Positions 48,258 through 61,100 of a stretch of 64,000 nt of DNA are shown piece after piece. Each line of letters opens with the position of its first letter. The stretch's first letter is position 1. Made by a program: the position numbers and the translations under genes. The notes beneath the pieces were generated by a model. It was not told the DNA's origin and did not search any database. It saw only the letters and a program-made list of their open reading frames with translations. Source of the stretch: Stentor roeselii (Eukaryota > Ciliophora > Heterotrichea > Heterotrichida > Stentoridae); contig RSEH01000094.1 in assembly GCA_006503475.1 (NCBI GenBank), positions 93,337 through 157,336 on the forward strand, read 5' to 3'.

Positions 48258-51200
48258 ATGAATTCGTCGAAGTCAAGGAATTTCACTGATCCCCTTATAG
48301 GCATCTGCACATGCTGTGATTTGGAATTTGCAACTCCTAGGCTTCTAAACCACCTAACTTCTTGCAAAAAGAAGTCAAAACTCTTGATTCATTACTTCAA
48401 ACTTTCTCTTGAAGACCGAGCCCGAGTAGTCTATTGCCTTGAGAAGCGAATTCGTTTGATAAGGAAATCAATCAACTTCCTATCATGCAACACTTCAAGT
48501 TTAGACTCAAAGTCGCTACTATTCAATCTTCAGTCCTTGAACAAGAAGCTGGAAAAGCTGATAACACTAAAAAATTCTTCAGAATTTTCAGCAAGTCAGC
48601 TGAAATACCTTGAAAAGATGATTTTTTTAACAAGTAACATTGAGCACTCACCCCAAAAGTCTAAAGTTTATCATTTCACCTCAGATGATCATTTAAAAGA
48701 CCACATTGGAAATCACTTCAACCTTTTCTATGAATATACCAGCATCAACCAGCAAATGACTAGCATTGCAATAGATGGAAACCTTGTCGCTTACAGCAAC
48801 TCAAAATTTGTCTCGATTTACGACTCAAATAAGAACTTGGTTATTTTTTCTATTGCGAAGAATGATGTTAAGCAAGTTGATGTGATTGAAAGATATAGAC
48901 ACCTGGTGTTTAGCTATAAAGACTACTTTATCAAAATTATTAACTTTCATGATCAGACATTGGTTTGCAAGCTTCAGTACTCGAAGTCGAAACCCAATTG
49001 TTTTAATCACAAACTCAATAATTTTTTGGTTTCAGAAGATAAAGAAATAATTCTGGCTAACTTCGATAATAAATTTATTTCAATTTTTAATGTTTTTGGC
49101 AATGAAAAAATTATGATTAAAAGAGACAATGATAAAGACTCGAAAAAGTACGAAAATAACACTTTTTTTGTTGTCAGTTCAAAAAATGACTTTTTCATAT
49201 ACTTCGATAATAATATAGTTCTTTATAGCCTGGCTCATAAAACTATTGAAGATAAAATTATGGTGATGTTTCCAATTCATAATTTAGCACTTTTAGATGA
49301 AGATAATAAAATTCTTTACACAGCTGATAAATCTCTTCGCTGCTACTCTATTGCGACAAAAACTTTCCTTTTTAATCTTGAAGTCAATTCAAAATTTTAC
49401 TTGGAAAAGACAGGAAATTTTATTTATTTCAAATCAGGAATGATTTTTGATTTGAAAAAAAATGAATATAAAAACGATGTGATCCAAACTGGTCCTCTTG
49501 AATTGATGCAAACCAACTCTGCTAAGAACTTCTCTTGGAGATATTTAGATTCAAAAAAGGTAGTCAAAGATAGAAAAAAATATTTTCTTGAAATGGGAAA
49601 ATTGAGAATTATTTCACATTCAGAATTAAAAATTCCTTTAAATATCATGAAATCCGATGAAAAAATTGAACTTTTATTCAAAAAAAATAACATTAAAGTT
49701 TTAGTTACTTCCATTGAAACTAATAAGAAATGCTTTGATGTCCAAATCATTGAAAAAATAAAAGAGAATCTTATGATAAAATTAACTTACTCATGTATTA
49801 CATCTTGCATATCATTGAGCAAAGACCTAAATTATGTTTATTTACAAACATTTAATAGAATAGAAATGTGGGAGACTAACAGTCAAAAATTATTAGATGA
49901 ATATTTTGTGATCTTTGAAGATTCTATTTCCCATCAAATAACTAACTCAAAAAAATATATAATCACAATTGATAAATTCAATAAAATGAAAACCTTCAAA
50001 GCGATCAAAGAAAACAAAATGAATTATTTCAATGTAAAAACTATAAATTTCAAAAAAGACAACAATGAAATGGTTCTTATTCTAAAAAATGAACTAATCC
50101 AAGTCTTGAGTTTTTCAGATAATATCATCCAAACAAGCAGAAAAATTGAAAGACTTGATTTGGAGCAAATTTTCCATAAGTTTATAGGAAATTATATTTT
50201 AATTACTACTTCTACTAAAACGATTGCTTTTAATAAAAAAACTTATAACATCGATTTCACATTTGAGTATAAAAAATTCCCGATATTTCAGATTAAATAT
50301 TCATTTGATGAATCTTTTCTTGTTCTTGTTACGAAAGAAAAAGCTTTGATAATGGTCCTTGAAAATCCTCCAGAACAAAAAGTAATTTTCAACCATACCC
50401 TAAAATGTGTCAGTCAAATTTCCTTTTCTGGAAACAATCAAAAGTTTTTTATAGCAGGACCGTCAATATCATTTATTTATCTTATTAAAACAAGTAATTT
50501 AGTTGGCGTCATAGATCATTATTTTCCGATGACATCCAACCCGAAAAATTTCAGTTTTTATAGTTCTGACTTTTTCATTGTTTGCTATAAAATAACGAAA
50601 CAACAAACCGAATCTCAAAGAAAAACCGATAATAAAAGTTTGAATTCTTTGAAAATCTGTATACTTGACATTGATAGACATAACCTGGTTGAAGTTGTTG
50701 ACTTTAATCATGAATCTCAAGTCTATGATTATATTAATCTCAGCAAAACAACTCTCACTTTTTATTCAAGACAAAATTTGATATTATTTGAAATTTTTAT
50801 AAGTTATTCTTATCAGATAATTCAAATCAAAAATCCTGAAATATATCAGGGCCTCCTTTCACGTGTGAGATCATCTGATAACTTGAATTTTCTGAAGAAT
50901 TACTTAGATTTCAAAAAGAAGTATTCTTATGAAGATAGAATTAGGGATTTACACTTTACTAGAAACGGCTCAACAATGATACTTTTAAATGATTCCTGTG
51001 CAAGAGTTATTGATAAAAGTTTTGATAAGAGATTTTGTAAAGACTATTATAATCCTAATATCAAAAACATTTTCATTTTTAAGGACAAATATCTGATTAT
51101 GCATATGAATGATAGTAATTTTAGTATAAATTACTTATACGATAATGAAATATTTCCAAAAATATCAGAAACGATAATAAACGATCTTAATATCACTTAT

Positions 51201-51644
51201 TTTGATGGTTTTCAGATTATTTCTTTTGAAGGTAAAAAGTTCCTTTATGATCCAGACAAAAAACATGATGAAAATTTGTTCAAATTAATAGGATTATTTG
51301 GGACCGATAACAAAGAAATAAATTGCTTTTTATCCAAATCTATGATTTACTTTATATCAGTGACTCCTGATTATTGTACTGTTATAAACCTTGAAATTCA
51401 AAACAGATATTTAAAGATCCCAGGAAGGTTAAACATCGACAGTTTAATCATATCAAAATATGGTTTGTTTCTAACTTTAAGCAAGATATCTCTTGAAATT
51501 ATTTTTATCTTCCTTTTAAATATGGAATTTAAAATTATCTTGAATAAAGGAAAAATTAAAAAACTTTCATATGTTTCTGATACAGGATATGCTTATGGCT
51601 TTAGTGATTATGCTCAAGAATTAATCTATATTTCATATGAATAG
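48258..51644 (+). CDS. Large beta-propeller-like hypothetical protein with N-terminal zinc motif
   Basis: This is a 1128-residue, intronless protein. Near the N-terminus CTCCDLEFATPRLLNHLTSC has the C-x2-C-x12-H-x4-C spacing of a small zinc finger, and a coiled-coil stretch follows. From ~150 on there are degenerate blades of a WD40-type propeller (MTSIAIDGNLVAYSNSKFVSIYDSNKNLVIFSI; NFIYFKSGMIFDLKK; VSQISFSGNNQKFFIAGPSISFIYL) with few canonical WD dipeptides. There is no membrane segment. It is similar in general plan, but not clearly in sequence, to the propeller half of the gene at 13130-16519. Codon use is very AT-rich. Function unknown; probably a scaffold. Confidence 0.65.
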   Translation: MNSSKSRNFTDPLIGICTCCDLEFATPRLLNHLTSCKKKSKLLIHYFKLSLEDRARVVYCLEKRIRLIRKSINFLSCNTSSLDSKSLLFNLQSLNKKLEKLITLKNSSEFSASQLKYLEKMIFLTSNIEHSPQKSKVYHFTSDDHLKDHIGNHFNLFYEYTSINQQMTSIAIDGNLVAYSNSKFVSIYDSNKNLVIFSIAKNDVKQVDVIERYRHLVFSYKDYFIKIINFHDQTLVCKLQYSKSKPNCFNHKLNNFLVSEDKEIILANFDNKFISIFNVFGNEKIMIKRDNDKDSKKYENNTFFVVSSKNDFFIYFDNNIVLYSLAHKTIEDKIMVMFPIHNLALLDEDNKILYTADKSLRCYSIATKTFLFNLEVNSKFYLEKTGNFIYFKSGMIFDLKKNEYKNDVIQTGPLELMQTNSAKNFSWRYLDSKKVVKDRKKYFLEMGKLRIISHSELKIPLNIMKSDEKIELLFKKNNIKVLVTSIETNKKCFDVQIIEKIKENLMIKLTYSCITSCISLSKDLNYVYLQTFNRIEMWETNSQKLLDEYFVIFEDSISHQITNSKKYIITIDKFNKMKTFKAIKENKMNYFNVKTINFKKDNNEMVLILKNELIQVLSFSDNIIQTSRKIERLDLEQIFHKFIGNYILITTSTKTIAFNKKTYNIDFTFEYKKFPIFQIKYSFDESFLVLVTKEKALIMVLENPPEQKVIFNHTLKCVSQISFSGNNQKFFIAGPSISFIYLIKTSNLVGVIDHYFPMTSNPKNFSFYSSDFFIVCYKITKQQTESQRKTDNKSLNSLKICILDIDRHNLVEVVDFNHESQVYDYINLSKTTLTFYSRQNLILFEIFISYSYQIIQIKNPEIYQGLLSRVRSSDNLNFLKNYLDFKKKYSYEDRIRDLHFTRNGSTMILLNDSCARVIDKSFDKRFCKDYYNPNIKNIFIFKDKYLIMHMNDSNFSINYLYDNEIFPKISETIINDLNITYFDGFQIISFEGKKFLYDPDKKHDENLFKLIGLFGTDNKEINCFLSKSMIYFISVTPDYCTVINLEIQNRYLKIPGRLNIDSLIISKYGLFLTLSKISLEIIFIFLLNMEFKIILNKGKIKKLSYVSDTGYAYGFSDYAQELIYISYE

Positions 51645-52987
51645 TAAACTAGCATAATTAGTATTAGTGATGTTTAATTTGGGTAGTTTCTAGCACGATA
51701 GCTCTTTACATGAATCACAGTATAAGTTCTATCATCTGTAATAGTCACAAAGAGTCTCTATTTTGATAGAGTTAGCTTTATTTGAATATTTGAAAATGGA
51801 ATATAAGCAAACTTTCTTTAAGTAAGACTGCCGAAAATGTTATTTCATAAAGTATATCAAGGAATTTTCGTTATAGATTAAAAAATTTTAGGATATGTGC
51901 AACTTGATACAAGAACCGAATTTATTTATTACTTTTTAAGTTTTGAAGCTAGTAATTCAGCTCATAATGAACAAGATTCGATAATAATTAGACATGAATC
52001 TGAAAACAAAGTGAGCAAAAGAAGGGGAAGACTATTTTTCCTGCCTAAGGCTAAGATTTGGAATTAAGGAAATAGAAATGGTGATTCCATTTGCAATTAA
52101 TATTTTCTCTCTGTGTATAAGAAAAGGTTCAGCTAAATTTCCTTTCTATTGACAAACACTTCTCAAAGAAATATTTGTCCTTATATGTCTAATATCAAAA
52201 TACCTAAGGTGCTGAATTACTATCTATATGTTATCGATCATTGTTTTATATGCACAAATTATATATTTAAATTTTTATATATAGCCCTCAGAGATCTCTC
52301 TTTGAATTTCTTCTAAGTCTGATAACAACCAATTCTTGAGAGATTCATATCAACTGTGATAGATTTTTAAATTTGTTTTTTTAAAATGCTTGTGCTCAAG
52401 ATTAGGTAAAAGTCTGAAAAGCATAAAATTCAAAGATCTTGTATTCACTTATTGGTTTAGGTTGATATAAAAGCATTGAGATTGCTAAAATTACTTTTAT
52501 TATCTAAGAGATCCTAGAATAATTTGAGAACAATCATTTTACCCAATGTCTCTATCCAATTTTAAACAACTCAGTATTTTATTTAAATTTAATTTGATTT
52601 TTCTAATCTTGAATAATTGAATACTCTAGACTTTAAACCTTTAGGGCTGCTTTCAAGTTACTCAGGACTGGACGAAGAGTAATTGAGTATTTTTTGAATG
52701 AATTATTTCGTGAAATATGCTATAAGATATTGAAGGATTTTCAAGGATAAGCAGAGTTCTGAAAGGAGATTTGCGCTTTAAGGAAACTGGTGTTTTTATT
52801 ATTCTCACATAGAAAATAAATTGATTACTGTGTGAATCGATTGGAATCATATCCGTAAGCTTCAAGTATTTACAGTATTTTAAGTAAATTATTTCAATAT
52901 TATGAATAATTATAACGTGAAATTGTTTTATCAAGAAATCTCTTTCCTATTAATTTTCGAAGAATCTAACTAAATATTTCAAACTAT
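51645..52987. other. 1.3-kb AT-rich intergenic region
   Basis: No convincing gene. A 90-residue minus-strand frame (52662-52934) has no family resemblance and AT-biased codons; I do not call it. No tRNA- or rRNA-like structure seen. Confidence 0.55.
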
Positions 52988-54430
52988 TTATCTAATTATT
53001 TCACTAGGAAAGTAACTGATAGCAAACTTTTTCAAATCGTTGAAAAGATCACTCTTATTATTTGGCTCTTTTTTTTCTACTTCTTGACTTACTTTATCTG
53101 AGTCTATTGTAGGAAAAAAGCACTCAATTGCTCTAATCAAATTTTCTCTTGTAAACTTGAGTTCAACTATTGAAAACTCCCAATCTAAATTATTCCTCAT
53201 TTCAAAATAAGCTACTCTGATAATAAAAGTTTTCAGTTGTTTATTTCTTTGTATTATATTTGTTGAATAATTTTTTTCAAATATTTGAGATAAGCCTTCA
53301 TTAATGGTCGCTTCCTTGCTTTGACTCCCTTTTTTCTTAACTTCGATAATGTAAACAGTTTCCTTGTTTTTTACAGGCCATATCAAAAGGTCAAATCTTT
53401 TGCTATCAGGGGTCCTGCTTTCTAAATTGACTGATAAACATTTTTTAGTAATGCTTTCATAAAGCATGCTTTGAAAATAAAACTCTGAAAATATTACTCG
53501 TTTAAAATGTTGAAGAATCCCTTTATCAAATACTTTGATAAGCTCCTCCGGTTCTTCGAATTGATTTTTATCAATAGTAAAATTCAATAGGCTTCGCTCT
53601 TCTTTTCTAAACCAAGCAGGAGCTATTTCTGTAAAAAACTCATATCTTACCTCGTTATTTGGGATTCGGCATACATTTTCTCATCTGTTGAAGTGATATA
53701 TCCTGCATCTAACATCAGTGTCAATAATGAATCTTCTTCAGTAAAAACCTTATCAACATCTGTTCCATTTTTTGGGATAAATTCAACTTTTCCTGATTTA
53801 ATTCATGTTTCTAATTTATTTTATTTATTTTCTTCGTTTTCTTCATTAAATTTCTTTTCTTTCTTTTCTTCGTTTTCTTCATTTTCTTTCTTTTCTTTCT
53901 TTTGCTCATCTTCATTATTTACTTTAATTCTTCGAAGTTCTTCAAGTGCTTTTTTTTAGCAAAATGGGATTACCTGTCTCTATCCAATATCTTTTATAAG
54001 GTTCAGGTTTTTGATAAGCCAGATGATAGATGCAGTGAATAACTGACCAAGGGTTATAAATAATAGTGTTGTCTATCCTATACCCGTTATATAATCGATC
54101 AAATTCCTCTTTTAAACTATCCTGTTCAAAATTTTGATATTTTTTAATTTTTTTGATTAAATATGTAATCTCTGCTTCAGTAAATCCATAATGTTCACTA
54201 AGTTTGCAAGCTGATGATCCCACAACTGAATCATAAAATAAGTTGTTGATTTCCGAGAAGATGTCCTGCTTTGATATTCGGGTAACACCTGTGAACACTG
54301 ACAATTGCACAAGTTCAGCATATTTTATTACAGAAATAACTTCTCATAGATTTCACATGCATATTTATACGAATCCGGATTCCTTGATTTGATTTGAACT
54401 AATAACTTATCGTATGTCAAAAGTGCATTA
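52988..54430 (-). pseudogene. Broken AAA-ATPase-like / PD-(D/E)XK nuclease-superfamily gene
   Basis: Three minus-strand pieces read as one protein of the type formed by an AAA-ATPase-like domain and a C-terminal PD-(D/E)XK (PDDEXK_9-type) nuclease. In the 5' piece, LSVFTGVTRISKQDIFSEINNLF, YGFTEAEITYL, FDRLYNGYRI and IYNPWSVIHC match the family's ATPase C-terminal half. The middle gives LTLMLDAGYITS, then after a frame change IPNNEVRYEFF. The 3' piece has RFDLLIWPVKNKETVYIIEVKKK, keeping the D...ExK nuclease core. Damage: a shift near an 8-A run at ~53950, two stops (TAA, TGA) near 53795-53820, a shift near 53670, and a stop near 54353. A YDKLL segment at ~54327-54430 may be a Walker B remnant. 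The Walker A part is not seen. No 15-nt intron repairs these breaks. Confidence 0.75.
53820..53935. repeat. Low-complexity TTC/TTTTC tract
   Basis: This is a pyrimidine-rich tract of TTTCTT/TTCTTC words inside the broken gene. On the minus strand, in one frame, it would read as Glu/Lys/Asn repeats. It is a likely slippage hotspot. Confidence 0.8.
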
Positions 54431-55136
54431 GCCTACTCCCTCACTCTAAATATTCTATATTTATATTTTGAATAAGGAAAGCATCTATTTTTCAATGAAA
54501 TAAAGATTGAGGTTAATTCATAGATCTTTAGAAAAATATAAATTAAAAATTTGTAATCAAGAACCTTATATTAGATATTTCAAATCAAATTATAGTGATA
54601 TTGGTAATTATTTATTTTAAAAACTATCCAATATTAAATACTTTAAGAGATTAACAAGTAGATGCTTTATTCAAGCCTACTAAGTAATATATTTTTATAG
54701 TTGAATATGGTTGATTTTTCTTAGACATGAAAAATCTTAATTCTCATTGAAATATATGAAAAGTTCAAACTTTCAAATGAAAAAGGAATGATAAATTAAT
54801 TTTTAATGACAAAGAGAATATTTTTTATATCAAATTATAAGCAAAGGAAAGTTTAAGAAATAATATTTTCGAAAGATTACTGAAAGATGTATTAAAGTTT
54901 CTCTGACTTAATACTTATTCTGAAAATTAGAATGTTAAGGTTTAGGAAGATTTATATGTTTTAGAACCGAATGAAAATCATAAAATTTCAAAAGAAATGT
55001 AAACAGTTTTAAAATAATTTTTATAATCTTATAAGTGAAGATTAGTGGTATGTTTGAAATAGCTCTTGACTTTTAATAATTTAGTCGAATATTTTTCAAG
55101 CGTTGTTTGCAACATCATTTTAAAAACTGCTATAAT
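54431..55136. other. 706-bp AT-rich spacer
   Basis: This lies upstream of the giant surface protein. It is very AT-rich. I see no gene and no recognisable Walker A motif of the broken gene on the minus strand. Confidence 0.55.
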
Positions 55137-58100
55137 ATGCTGGTGTTTTGGTTATCACCCTTGGTAATATCCTTTGAAATCTTTTCCTCTGAGGATGTTG
55201 GTTGCTACGATGTTCAAATATCCGACGGCATCTGCAACGAGCAATGCATGATGTCAATATCTAATTTTGACTCTTCGATCAAGTCCTTAGACCCTGTAGA
55301 AATATTTAAAGGGTCGGACTGTCTGGAGCCCTGCGCAAAAACTGGCTGCACATTGGAGATGCTTTCAAGTCCAGACTGTTCCGCAGCTTGCAACAACTTC
55401 GAGTGCGGGTGGAGTCTAGGAAAGTGCGGGTTCTGTGCTTCAGGATGTTTTCTGCACATGCTGGTCAACTCAGAGAAAGACGTCGAGTGCAATGTCTCGA
55501 ATTGCAAATTTGATAATGGCCAATACGGCTGGTGCATGCCTGGCTGTCACAAGGAAGATTTGGAAAGTTCTGTTTTCAAAAAAGAGTGCAATAATACTGC
55601 TTGTCTCATGCAAAATGGCATTGGAATGTCCCATGAATGTCAACCTGGGTGTGATTTTGAAGTTATTTCGTTACCTGTTTGTATGGAAGTTTGTGATAAT
55701 CCAGCTTGTGAGTATTCTTTTGGGAAATGCTTGTGTAGCCCTGGATGTGACTCTGATCAACTTGACACTGAAGGATGTGAACTGGATGATCCGTGTAATA
55801 ATGAACTATGTCATTGGAAAAATGAAAAGTGTCCTCCGAGGTGCTCAGATGATTGTTTATTAATAATGATAGACAATGGAATATGTGAAGAGGCCTGCTT
55901 CAACAAAGACTGCAACTGGGACGGTTCTGACTGCTCTTGCGCCAAAGGATGTCCGAGCATATGGGATGGAAACTCCTGGATCCATAGAGAAGGCTGTCTT
56001 GAAGCGTGCTTAGTGGAGACCTGCCATTTCAACTATCAAAACTGCTACGACAAAGGCATCTTGATCAACGCTCTTCTAAGTCGTATGTTTTTGCCGAATT
56101 CAATGATGACGTCTTACAACAAATGTCCCTGCAACGACAGTGAACTTCAAAGCTTTTCCATTGATTCTCCTTGTGGTAGAGACAGTCCTTGTTACAATAA
56201 AAACTGTTCATATTGTCTAGGATACCCTGAACACCAAGAAATTACTTCATGTCTTCGGTACAATGATAAAGGCTGTGCGATTTTCAATGAAACCAGCATT
56301 TACCGAGGAAATGTTGTAGACATTGACTTAATGAAATCCCTCGAAGCAGTCATTGAAACTGTAGATGAACTCAATAATTTAATCCCAGGCTCAACTCATT
56401 ATTTACTACGAGCTGGAGGATATATCAAGGACTTCTACAGGATTTTCGTTGATACGTCAAATAATTCCTACACTTTCGCTGATGCTTTGGCTGACTGCAT
56501 CTTTCCTTATTGTTCCATCAAGTTGACACCCGGCGATTTTCACTTCAAACCGATAAGGCAGGGAAGAAAGTATATTATGAACAATTTTGATCCAATGAAT
56601 TTTAAAGTAAAACTCTTTCAAAAGGAACTCCATATCGAGGGGTCAGGAATAACTACAGTAGTGTTTTTTTACTCTGGGATGATTTTTCATTCATTTTTTG
56701 AAAAGTTGTTTATAAAAGATGTGGTTTTCTCAGGACAGTATCTTATCAAGGAAGGTTGCGAAGAAGAAGTATGCATGTACTGCCCTACTTATTTAGACTT
56801 AGGAAATGGGTACTTTAAAACTGACAGGGATCGAATAGTTGAGGATGAGTCTCTAGTCACTCTCTGTGATGGTTCAACGATAGAGGCTCCTTTTGTTTTT
56901 GAATCAGTCACGGAAATATCCAATGTGCATTTTATCAATTTCAGGAATAATATCAAGTCTCTTTTAAAGTCTTCAGCAAACCTGACTAGTTTGTTCAGTT
57001 CTTTCAATAGAATTGCATGTAAAGAATCCTGCATTGTAATTGAATGTGAAAAAGACTGTGCGTGGAATATGGTACAAATACTTTATTCGCATGTAATTGA
57101 TCTTAACCCAGGATTTGAACACACTGATGAGGTTCGTCTTGGAGGGTTTCTGAAGGTGAATAAAATAGGAAATGTTTTACTACATCAGGTAAATTTTTAT
57201 TATAATGTTGCAATAAATGCATTTAATTTTCTTATATCCCCATTGCTGCAATTTTTCAATATTCAGGGACAAATTCTTATAAACGAATGCAGATTTGAAA
57301 ATATTTACACGGAATACTTAATAATTATTTATTCAACTTCAGTAGAATATGAAATCTTCAGCGTTAATAAATATCTCACAAGGCTTGAACTAGAAAATAA
57401 TAGATTTTCTATTGAAAATACTCAGTTTAACAACATCTTTGCAAGATCCAATTTAATCAGGGTCGTGATGAGCAGTAATCGGCTAAATATAAACATGATA
57501 AATTGTGACTTTTATGATATTATTGCCACTGGAAATGGAGTGATTTCTATTGAATCTGACTCAGAGGTCACTGAGGAAGAGAAAGAAGGAGAATTCGTCA
57601 TAACACTCATTAAAAATAAAAGAGAGAAATTTTATTATCCTTCCAAGTTTTTAAAATTCGAAGATATCATTTTTCAAAATGTTAAATATGCAGGACACAT
57701 GATATATGTTAATAATTTTCCTAATATTGTGATTATGAAACTAAGTGTGGATTCTGTAGCCAAAGCAACTTCAGATGAAGTTTATGAAAAAATCATTAAA
57801 AACTTCATAAACAGTGGAAAATATCTCAGTTCATTACCTAAAGAAAGAGAAATTCCTTCAGGAGAGCCAAGGTCAATCTTAAAACTTACAAACATCTACA
57901 GACTTAGACAAGAAACAATCAAATTCAAAAATATCACTAGTATCTCAAATGAATTTTCGATTTTTTCCATTGAAAGTTCATTCCAGATTGAACTAATTGA
58001 CGTGACATTCACAGAAATAATTACAAAATCCGACATCTCATGTCTAATTAACGCTAAATCACTGAATATAATCCAGCTTACTTCGATAATAATAAATTCA

Positions 58101-61100
58101 ATACAAAGTGAAAATGGCCTGATGACTTATTCTAACTGTGAATTTATCTCAATAGAAGATTTTCACCAAGAAAGCACTAAAATCAATTTCTCTCCTTCAA
58201 TATCAATTGAAAGTTCAGCCCAAATCAATCTACACAATTTGAAATTTATTGATTGCCTATTTCAAAATACCAAAGGTGGAGTTTTTTCCATTTCTTTCCA
58301 TGATTCTAGTACACTAATAATCAAATCATTAAGCCTTATAAGATTTAAAAATTTTAAAGGCAAAGCAGGTTTTCTCTATATGGACTCCCAGAAATCTTCA
58401 AGTTTGATAAACATTGAGCTGTTCGATATTATAATAGAAGAAAGTTACTCTTATTCGAGCTTCTTGATGATTACCAGTGATGTAAATATCAATCATGCTG
58501 AAATTAATAACCTGTTTCTCTCGAAATCTTCTACAGAATCAAGCCCAATTATTTATGCCGAACATCAAGGGTCACTAATTTCTTTTGAGAATATTAGAGT
58601 CGAGAATATAGTGAACGCCTCCCACTTGTATTATGGAAAGTTCTTCGAGGGTAATGTACAAGTGATGATGACTAACTTTATCTTGAAAAAATGCGAGTTT
58701 TTCTATGACATAATTTATATCGAAAAGTTAAATAGCAAGTCCACATTGGGGATTGATGTATTTCAGGTTATTAATTCATCAGCCAGGACTATTTTTAATT
58801 TAATGGGCGTGCAATTCTTTTTTTTTCATACTTATATCAACAATTTCAGCGGGTTGGCAGTCTATGCAAAGTATTCTTTCATGACTGTTGAAAATATTAC
58901 ACTTATATCAGTGAAACAAGGAGCCTTTAACTTTGAAGACGTTTATCTAAGCTGTAATGAATGCATTTTTAATAATACAAATACAACTTTCCTTACTTAT
59001 TCAAACAGCTATTTTATTTTTTCAAGGTCAATTTTTATGAATTCTTATACTATTGGTCCTTCAATCTTAAACTGCGAATCTTCGATGTTTTCTGAATCAA
59101 AATTTATCGATTGTCAATTCGAGAATAGCATTTCATTAAACGACAATGCTTTTAATCTCAACAGATGCAATGTATCAATTCTCAACTCTACATTAAAAGA
59201 TCTTAAGTCTTACGGAAGTGTGATTCGATTGGCTAATTCCTACTTCAGCTTTGAGGATAATCAATTTTTTTTCAATGGATCAGATATTTTATGGGCTAGC
59301 AAGAGTTTTTTGCAGATTCACAGAAACTTATTTGAAGGAAATCAAGATTTTCTGGAACATCTTGGATTTAAATTTAATCACTCAGAACTCGAATCGAATG
59401 AAGAAAAAGCTGGAAAGTTGAGAAAAAATTTTAACCAAAGCCAGGCTATTTATATCATTGAATCTTTATTGAATGTATCCAGAACTATCTTTAGAAATAC
59501 TATTGGAAAAAAATCTTCAGTGATATATTCAAAATCTTTTTCAACAGTGATTCTTGAAAATGTTACTATCGACAATTTTGTAACTTTAGAAGTAATTTCA
59601 CATTCAATATATATAGAATTTTCTTTTTTTACAGCGAATTACCTGAAAATATCAAATTCTTTTACTTATTCAAGTGGAATAGGTTTATATTTTCTTGTTT
59701 CAGGTATTAGAATTACGATTTCAAATTCAATTTTTAGGCAGATTCACAGCATATCTGGTGCAGGGATATATTGCAACTCTCCTCTTGACTATTCTCAAGT
59801 TTTCATCTATTCGAGTTTCTTTGAAAATAATTCTGCATTGGAGAGTGGAGGAGCTATTTATGCAAAAGCTAGTTCCTTAGTGATAGATAACACCCTGATA
59901 GCAAATAATACAGCAGGAAAATCTGGAGGAGGAATCTTTTTCTCATCGATTGATTGCCATGTGTGCAATTTTTCCATAATCAACGATTCACAAGTTACTA
60001 ATAATTCATGTCCTGAAGGTGAAGGAGGAGGAATTAAATGGGACAAGAAGCCTAAGGTTGAGGATTCTGTAATTGAATCAAATTTTGCGAAATATGGAAA
60101 CGATTACGCTTCTTATCCTTCTAAACTAGTCCTGATTCCTCCTTCAAGACACTTATCAGGGTCCAACTCATCAATACTCACACTCTCCCCAGGACATAAT
60201 TTCAACGAATCAATAAAAATCTGCATGGAAGACTCATTTTCAAAGACTTTCAGCCAAGACTCGAATTCTCTGGCAACTCTAGAGCCAGGGGTGAACAAGT
60301 CGATATCAATCCTTGGTTCAACAGAGTTCAGGTGCACTGAAGGATGTTTTACGCTAACCAATTTCAAGGTCATGGGATTACCTGATAGCTTTTCGTCAAT
60401 TCGGATAAGAACAACAGCAATAAATGAGGAAAACCAGAAGAAATCAGGAGATGATCAGAACTACAGCAGTGTCCTTGAAGTCCCTGTTTATTTGAGAGCT
60501 TGTGTTAAAGGAGAAAGCAATGACTCGATCAGCTGCACTAAGTGTCCTGAAGGGAAGTATTTGCTTGATATTGAAGAGAAATGCAAGGAATGCCCTAGTC
60601 AAGCTGATTGTCCTGGAGGAGACCTGATACTTCCTAAGAGTGGGTATTGGAAAGTTGGGAAATATACTGAAATTATTTATCCTTGCTTGTTGTCTGCTGC
60701 TTGTTTGGGGTATAAAAATGCTTCTGATTATTCTGGAACTTGTGGGGTTGGGTATAGAGGACATCTTTGTGCGAGTTGTCAAACTGGGTATTCCTTGTCT
60801 TCGAGTGGAAAATGTTCCAAGTGTCCTGGTGAAGGACTTAATTTTTTGATTTTGGTTGTTTTACTGATGGGAATTATTCTTGTTTGTGTCGTTTTGGTTC
60901 GAAGCACCCTTAGCTCGTCATTCAGTCCGAAAAATATACAGTCCATCTACATAAAAATATTCACAAATTACTTGCAAATTGTTTATTTGACTACTCAGTT
61001 CAATTTAAACTGGCCAGAAATTGTTTTGAATCTGTTTTCTGCTCAGAAATCAGTAGCTACAGCTCCAGACCAAGTCTTTTCAATAGATTGCTACTTGTCT

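Noticed and set aside
52662-52934. 90-residue minus-strand frame as a gene
   Set aside because: No family resemblance, AT-driven composition, isolated in spacer.
53650-53675. Intron explaining the frame change in the AAA/PD-(D/E)XK gene (GTAAGATATGAG...)
   Set aside because: No 15-nt version exists, and the bases concerned encode the family-like EVRYEFF, so a frameshift is the better reading.
55107-55136. Upstream start of the giant surface protein
   Set aside because: The codon at 55107 is TTG; the ATG at 55137 begins directly with a signal peptide.
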